DNA of 10,053 bases. It comes from an uncultured Zetaproteobacteria bacterium (GTDB lineage: Bacteria; Pseudomonadota; Zetaproteobacteria; Mariprofundales; Mariprofundaceae). Each line of letters begins with the position of its first letter. Within the stretch, counting starts at the first letter, position 1. The stretch is taken from the NCBI GenBank assembly GCA_913056285.1, contig CAJXNE010000060.1, positions 1-10,053 of the forward strand. Direction: 5' to 3'. Below, in pieces: positions 6,113 to 10,053 of the stretch. The translations under genes and the position numbers were made by a program. The notes beneath the pieces were generated by a model. It was given only the letters and a program-made list of their open reading frames with translations, did not search any database and was not told the origin of the DNA.

Positions 6113-6742
6113 ATGAAATTTTTTCATCGCATGGTCATTATGACCGCTTTATTGTTGAGCCCATCAGCATGGGCTGCCGAAGTCGGGTCACCGGTCGCTG
6201 AAGAGGGCCCCAGGGCCGTGATTGAACATACCGTCAATCAAATAATTCACGTGCTGGAAAACCGCCAGGACAGCAGCGCGATCTCCGCCAAAGATCGCGA
6301 AGCCATTCGCCGTGTCATCCAGGGCCGTTTCGACTACCGCATCATGGCCAGGCGCAGCCTGGGCCGACCATGGAAAAAATTGGACGAAGCCGAGCGCCTG
6401 CATTTTACGGAAGTGTTCCGTGAACTGCTGGAGCGTTCATACGGCAACCGTTTAAGCAAATACAAGGGCCAAAAAGTATTATTCGCACAGGCTCAAATCA
6501 AAAAACACAAGGCGCGCGTCAAATCAACCGTGATTGACGGTGATCGCCAAACGCCGGTCGAATATCGCCTGCATCAGACCAAAACAGGCTGGCAGGTCTA
6601 TGATATCCGTATCGAGGGCACCAGTATGGTGCGCACCTTCTATCAGGATTTCAAATCCATTCTGGAAGACGGCGGCTATCCGAAGCTGCTGAACACGCTG
6701 GAAGACAAAATCGCCAAGTTGAAAGCGAAGGATCAGGACTGA
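6113..6742 (+). CDS. mlaC: Periplasmic phospholipid carrier MlaC
   Basis: MlaC is the soluble carrier that ferries phospholipid between the outer-membrane MlaA complex and MlaFED. The 209-residue precursor has a Sec signal peptide (MKFFHRMVIMTALLLSPSAWA, predicted cut after AWA at residue 21). The MlaC/Ttg2D fold follows, with GRFDYRIMARRSLGRPWKKL, FRELLERSYGNRLSKY and IEGTSMVRTFYQDFKSIL as landmarks. An in-frame ATG at 6086 would add nine residues before the signal peptide. The ATG at 6113 is chosen because AAGGAG at 6101-6106 stands 6 nt before it. The stop TGA overlaps the proposed CTG start of the next gene. Confidence 0.95.
   Translation: MKFFHRMVIMTALLLSPSAWAAEVGSPVAEEGPRAVIEHTVNQIIHVLENRQDSSAISAKDREAIRRVIQGRFDYRIMARRSLGRPWKKLDEAERLHFTEVFRELLERSYGNRLSKYKGQKVLFAQAQIKKHKARVKSTVIDGDRQTPVEYRLHQTKTGWQVYDIRIEGTSMVRTFYQDFKSILEDGGYPKLLNTLEDKIAKLKAKDQD
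6728..6732 (+). promoter_or_regulatory. Shine-Dalgarno-like site before the proposed CTG start of the AsmA-like gene
   Basis: AAGGA within the last codons of mlaC stands 6 nt before the CTG at 6739-6741. That CTG overlaps the mlaC TGA (CTGA). Spacing and overlap are what a translationally coupled start would show. Confidence 0.5.
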
Positions 6743-9700
6743 ATAGCGCAAAACCGCCTGCCACATCCGGCAGCACACTGCAACGCGCGCTGGCTTCTTG
6801 CTGGCGCGTGTTCCTTCTACTGCTGTTTGGCTTGTCGCTGCTGGCGGCCTGGATGTATTGGCAGTCACCCAGTCTGCAGACGCTCAAACCAGCCATCGCG
6901 CACTATATCCAGCAGCAACTGCAGTTAAAAGAATTGCGCATGGGCCAGCTATCCTGGCACTGGGCCGGATTTCTCTGGTTGCGCGTGGACGGGCTCGACT
7001 TCACCAGCGCAGACGATTCGCTCGCATTCCATGGCGGTACAGCAGCTGTCTGTATCCCTCTTCGCGCCCTGATCAGCGGCGATATCCAGCCGGATCGCAT
7101 CCGCCTGAGCGGGGGCGCGCTGAACCTGCACATCGGCGGCGACACCCCGGTTGTGGCTAATCAATTGATGCTGGAGCATGTCAATCTGAACTGGCGCTAT
7201 GCCGACTGGCATGGCCGAATAAAATCGCTTTCACTCAAAATGGATGGCGCTAATCGCAGCATCAAGGCCACCTCGCCTTCACTGAATATTTCCGCGCAAT
7301 TGGATGCCGATGGCTACCCCCGCCAGCTCAAACTTCACTGCCAGCATACGGACTGGTTACCGGCAGCGCTGGCCGGCAAGATAAAAGGCAGTCCAAACCT
7401 CGATCTGGAATTACTGCGCCACAACAAGCGAAACTGGCAACTCACGATGGCCATTGCATCCGAACAAACGCTATCCATTCTGCCCGACACGGCATATGCC
7501 ATCGAACTGAATCGCATGCATGCGGAAATGGATATTGCCATCCAACCGGGCAGCGATTTTCAACTGCAAACCATTGATATCCAAACGCTGCACTGGGAAC
7601 TGGCCGATAATCATATCGATGCAACAGGTCGCTGGCATGATGGTATGCTGAAACTAAACGCGGCATCCGACCGACTGGATATGCCTCTGATATGGTCATG
7701 GTTACGTCCGCTGGGCGATGAACAGTGGCAACACTGGTTGTCGCTGATGCATTCGGGCCTCGCCAACCAGACAAAAGCGGAGGCTGTCTTACGCTGGCCG
7801 AATCCGTTGCAAGGCTGGCCCTCGACTGAGGCATGGGATGGCATGGTTTATCATTTACAAACACAGGTTGAAGATGCCGATTTCGCATTAGGTATTTCTG
7901 ATGATGCCTTGTTACACAGCAGCGTAGAGGTCGATATGGATCAGAAGGGTATGCATGCCCGTGTGCTGGATACCGAACTACCCAGAAATCTGGGTCATGC
8001 CACAGCCGACGTAATGATTCCCTGGGATACGCTGGATATGCATGTCTCCGGCAGTTCCAGCACCGATGTCGCCAGGCTGCTGAAATGGGTCGGTCCGACC
8101 GATATTGCCGGCTGGAAATGGAATGATGCCAAAGCGCACAGCACCTTTACATTTCTCTGGGATTTAGGTGAAGCTGCCCCGAAGCAAGCCAGCGCTACCC
8201 TATATCCGGACGGTATATGGGATGTTTCTCTGCTCGGGCTTAAATTACGCCTGTCCGATGGTAAAGTGCAGTGGAATCAGAATGGCGGTCTGAGACTGAC
8301 GGACATGCATATCAATAGTGATTATATGCAAACTATCCTGTCACTACAGGTGGCCCGACATGTGAACAACTGGAATATCACCGCCCTCAATGCTTCGGGA
8401 ACAGCTCAGATGGAAACATTGGCGGCGCACTTTCAGCTTCCGCTTACGCATGCCGGCGGTTCAATAGCGACCAGCCTGACATTTGATGGTCACTGGACTG
8501 GCTCGCTGGATTTAAAACAGGCCAGTTGGCAGCAATTGCTCGGTTCCGACAAAAAAGCAGGTGAAGCGCTCACCCTTCTTTATCAGGGTGACCTGGATAT
8601 GAAAGGTGAAACGCCCACCATTTATCTCAATAAGCTGACCAGCCAGGGAAACAAGATTAAATTATATGAGGGAAACGCCAGCATCAACAAAATCGGATTG
8701 AAGGCGCAATTAAAAGGCATTCACACACCGTCATTCAGTGGTGCGCTGAATGTCGACATTCCATTTGACGATAAAAGTCCTTGGAAAATTAATGCCAAAG
8801 CCAGTTACCTGAATCGCCATGCCTTACCGGAAACACTCAACCACCCTGATCAGGTGCTGGATAAAGCATGGCTATTGCGCGCCGACATTGATCAGTTTGA
8901 CTGGGATGATGCCCGCATGAGCGGCGTGCACATCAAGCTGTCATCAGAACCGAACAGCATTGGTATCCTCGAGGCGGCCCAGATTCATACCACCCAGCTC
9001 GATATCATGGATGTGGATGCCCGCTTCACCCTGCCCGGTCAGGGCCGCGTGGAACTACGCAAATTCTCCGCCAGTCTGGAAAAACAGCACCTGGCCATGT
9101 CGGCCACGCTTACGCCTGAAGCAGGCGGCGGCATGAACTGGCGAGGATTTGCTGAACTCAGTGGAGATTTCGGCCATCTGATGCAAAAGTCCGGTTTGTC
9201 TTCACGTTTTGTCGGAGGCAACAGTCATATCCTTTTTTCCGGACAGGGTATAATGCTGCGCGAACAGCCATGGTGGCAGGGGCTGGACGGCAGACTGCGC
9301 ATGCGTGTCGATGACGGTCGAATTCTCGAAGGTGGAACGCTGACCACCTTTCTGGCTGCCATCAATTTGTCCCAGTTGCCCGCCATGTTGCTCGGCCAAC
9401 GCAAAGATTTGACCGGCCCCGGCATCATGTTTAAACGCTTGCAAATGGAAGCGATTATGCAAAATCAGGATATCCGCATTCGCAACATCGCCATGCGTTC
9501 GGCCGCCTTTGATCTGATTGGCCACGGCAGCATGGATATCGCTAAAGCCATGGTTGACCTGTATCTGATTGTCAAACCGTTACAGAATCTCGATGCGCTG
9601 CTGTCCAAAATACCTTTGCTACGCGATATTCTGGGCGGTGCATCCCATAGCCTGATGCGCAAAGTCTATCATATGCATGGCCCCTTCACCGATGCCAAAG

Positions 9701-9822
9701 TCGAATCGGTCAGCCCCGAAGCGGCCGGACTGGCCTCAAAAGGGTTCATCGAACACCTGTTCAGCCTGCCCGACGCCTGGTTTGGCTCGGATGAAACCCT
9801 GCCGACGCAACCTGCCCATTAA
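6739..9822 (+). CDS. AsmA-family, YhdP-like inner-membrane-anchored envelope protein
   Basis: A very long protein of 1,027 residues from the proposed CTG start (1,004 from the GTG at 6808). One N-terminal signal-anchor helix (about residues 24-42) comes first. The long periplasmic part is rich in beta-strand-like alternation with no enzymatic motif. The C-terminal AsmA-like region (about residues 830-985) contains DGRILEGGTLTTFLAAINL, FDLIGHGSMDIAKAMVDLY and HGPFTDAKVESVSP, the pattern seen in YhdP and other AsmA-like proteins. E. coli YhdP has 1,266 residues. Members of this family are thought to form lipid-conducting grooves between the inner and outer membranes. The placement after mlaC supports a lipid-transport role, but that is inference. 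No ATG, GTG or TTG in frame lies upstream of 6808. A GTG start would begin inside the anchor helix without basic residues or a ribosome site, so CTG 6739 is preferred. The family is fairly sure; the exact subfamily and start are not. Confidence 0.85.
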   Translation: MNSAKPPATSGSTLQRALASCWRVFLLLLFGLSLLAAWMYWQSPSLQTLKPAIAHYIQQQLQLKELRMGQLSWHWAGFLWLRVDGLDFTSADDSLAFHGGTAAVCIPLRALISGDIQPDRIRLSGGALNLHIGGDTPVVANQLMLEHVNLNWRYADWHGRIKSLSLKMDGANRSIKATSPSLNISAQLDADGYPRQLKLHCQHTDWLPAALAGKIKGSPNLDLELLRHNKRNWQLTMAIASEQTLSILPDTAYAIELNRMHAEMDIAIQPGSDFQLQTIDIQTLHWELADNHIDATGRWHDGMLKLNAASDRLDMPLIWSWLRPLGDEQWQHWLSLMHSGLANQTKAEAVLRWPNPLQGWPSTEAWDGMVYHLQTQVEDADFALGISDDALLHSSVEVDMDQKGMHARVLDTELPRNLGHATADVMIPWDTLDMHVSGSSSTDVARLLKWVGPTDIAGWKWNDAKAHSTFTFLWDLGEAAPKQASATLYPDGIWDVSLLGLKLRLSDGKVQWNQNGGLRLTDMHINSDYMQTILSLQVARHVNNWNITALNASGTAQMETLAAHFQLPLTHAGGSIATSLTFDGHWTGSLDLKQASWQQLLGSDKKAGEALTLLYQGDLDMKGETPTIYLNKLTSQGNKIKLYEGNASINKIGLKAQLKGIHTPSFSGALNVDIPFDDKSPWKINAKASYLNRHALPETLNHPDQVLDKAWLLRADIDQFDWDDARMSGVHIKLSSEPNSIGILEAAQIHTTQLDIMDVDARFTLPGQGRVELRKFSASLEKQHLAMSATLTPEAGGGMNWRGFAELSGDFGHLMQKSGLSSRFVGGNSHILFSGQGIMLREQPWWQGLDGRLRMRVDDGRILEGGTLTTFLAAINLSQLPAMLLGQRKDLTGPGIMFKRLQMEAIMQNQDIRIRNIAMRSAAFDLIGHGSMDIAKAMVDLYLIVKPLQNLDALLSKIPLLRDILGGASHSLMRKVYHMHGPFTDAKVESVSPEAAGLASKGFIEHLFSLPDAWFGSDETLPTQPAH

Positions 9823-9890
9823 CGCGCATGGCCTTTTTCCACCCAGTATCATGAAACGTTTCATATTTACCCATGCGCGATAGCGCTATC
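9820..9890. repeat. Nested palindromes overlapping the stop of the AsmA-like gene (second copy of the ilvE-mlaF repeat)
   Basis: Bases 9820-9844 match the arm of the ilvE-mlaF palindrome (minus strand 3917-3893) at 24 of 25 bases, and the match includes the stop codon TAA. Bases 9823-9831 and 9871-9879 form a 9-bp outer stem, CGCGCATGG/CCATGCGCG. Inside it 9851-9864 is the perfect palindrome ATGAAACGTTTCAT. Directly after, 9879-9890 is a third perfect palindrome, GATAGCGCTATC. No U-run follows, so a terminator role is possible but not shown. Confidence 0.7.
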
Positions 9891-9961
9891 CGTTGCGTTT
9901 GCATCCGCCCAACGCCAAACTTGGGGAATAGCGCACAAACAGCTTTCAACCCAGAGGTGGT

Positions 9962-10053
9962 ATGACGACCGACGAATGTATACAGGATGCTTCCTTTACC
10001 GACTGCGAAAGCAGCCATGTGAGCAAATTGTATCAGGCCTTTGTGTGGCGGCA
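9962..10053 (+). CDS. Start of an unidentified gene (runs off the window)
   Basis: An open frame from the ATG at 9962 encodes 30 residues up to the window edge, beginning MTTDECIQDASFTDC and later SSHVSKLYQAFVW. AGAGG lies 4 nt before the ATG. It sits 139 nt after the AsmA-like gene in the same direction, with palindromes between them. The product is not recognised and the fragment is too short for a family call. That it is a gene at all rests on the ribosome site and the open frame. Confidence 0.5.
   Translation, partial: MTTDECIQDASFTDCESSHVSKLYQAFVWR

Noticed and set aside
9677..9883. Short plus-strand open frame ending in the downstream repeat (contains HGLFPP)
   Set aside because: It lies in another frame inside the AsmA-like gene. 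The HGLFPP peptide seen both here and near 3850 is only the shared palindrome arm translated.

Overview
The window looks like chromosomal core sequence from a Gram-negative proteobacterium. It holds the ClpXP/trigger factor cluster, a beta/gamma-type IlvE, and an outer-membrane lipid-asymmetry (Mla) operon. No phage, transposase, plasmid or CRISPR sequence is visible. The lineage cannot be fixed from the sequence alone; the protein sequences resemble beta-, gamma- or zetaproteobacterial relatives.

Left arm, all on the minus strand and read from right to left: ilvE (2846-3766) is followed six bases after its stop by a good intrinsic terminator. After that come a tRNA-Leu(UAG) gene (2600-2683), tig (1255-2583), clpP (516-1148) and the N-terminal third of clpX (1-532, running off the window). 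The tRNA 3' end lies only 16 nt before the tig start codon. clpP and clpX overlap by 17 nt. This is the protein-folding and ATP-dependent proteolysis block.

Middle: ilvE and mlaF diverge from a 188-bp intergenic region. It carries a 26-bp perfect inverted repeat with an 8-nt loop and a smaller hairpin beside it.

Right arm, plus strand: mlaF (ATPase), mlaE (permease), mlaD (MCE substrate-binding protein), mlaC (periplasmic lipid carrier), then a gene of about 1,030 codons for an AsmA-family, YhdP-like envelope protein. All are tightly packed. No mlaB (STAS) or mlaA is present here. MlaFED forms the inner-membrane ABC complex and MlaC shuttles phospholipid across the periplasm. AsmA/YhdP/TamB-type proteins are thought to bridge inner and outer membranes, so the operon pairs two lipid-trafficking machines. 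The last gene has no usable ATG, GTG or TTG at the right place. Its best start is a CTG overlapping the mlaC stop codon, preceded by a good Shine-Dalgarno sequence.

The stop codon of the AsmA-like gene sits inside a second copy of the sequence that makes up the arms of the ilvE-mlaF palindrome. A further set of small GCGAC/GTCGC hairpins lies in three intergenic gaps. A new gene of unknown function begins at 9962 and runs off the window. Every intergenic gap is shorter than 300 bases.
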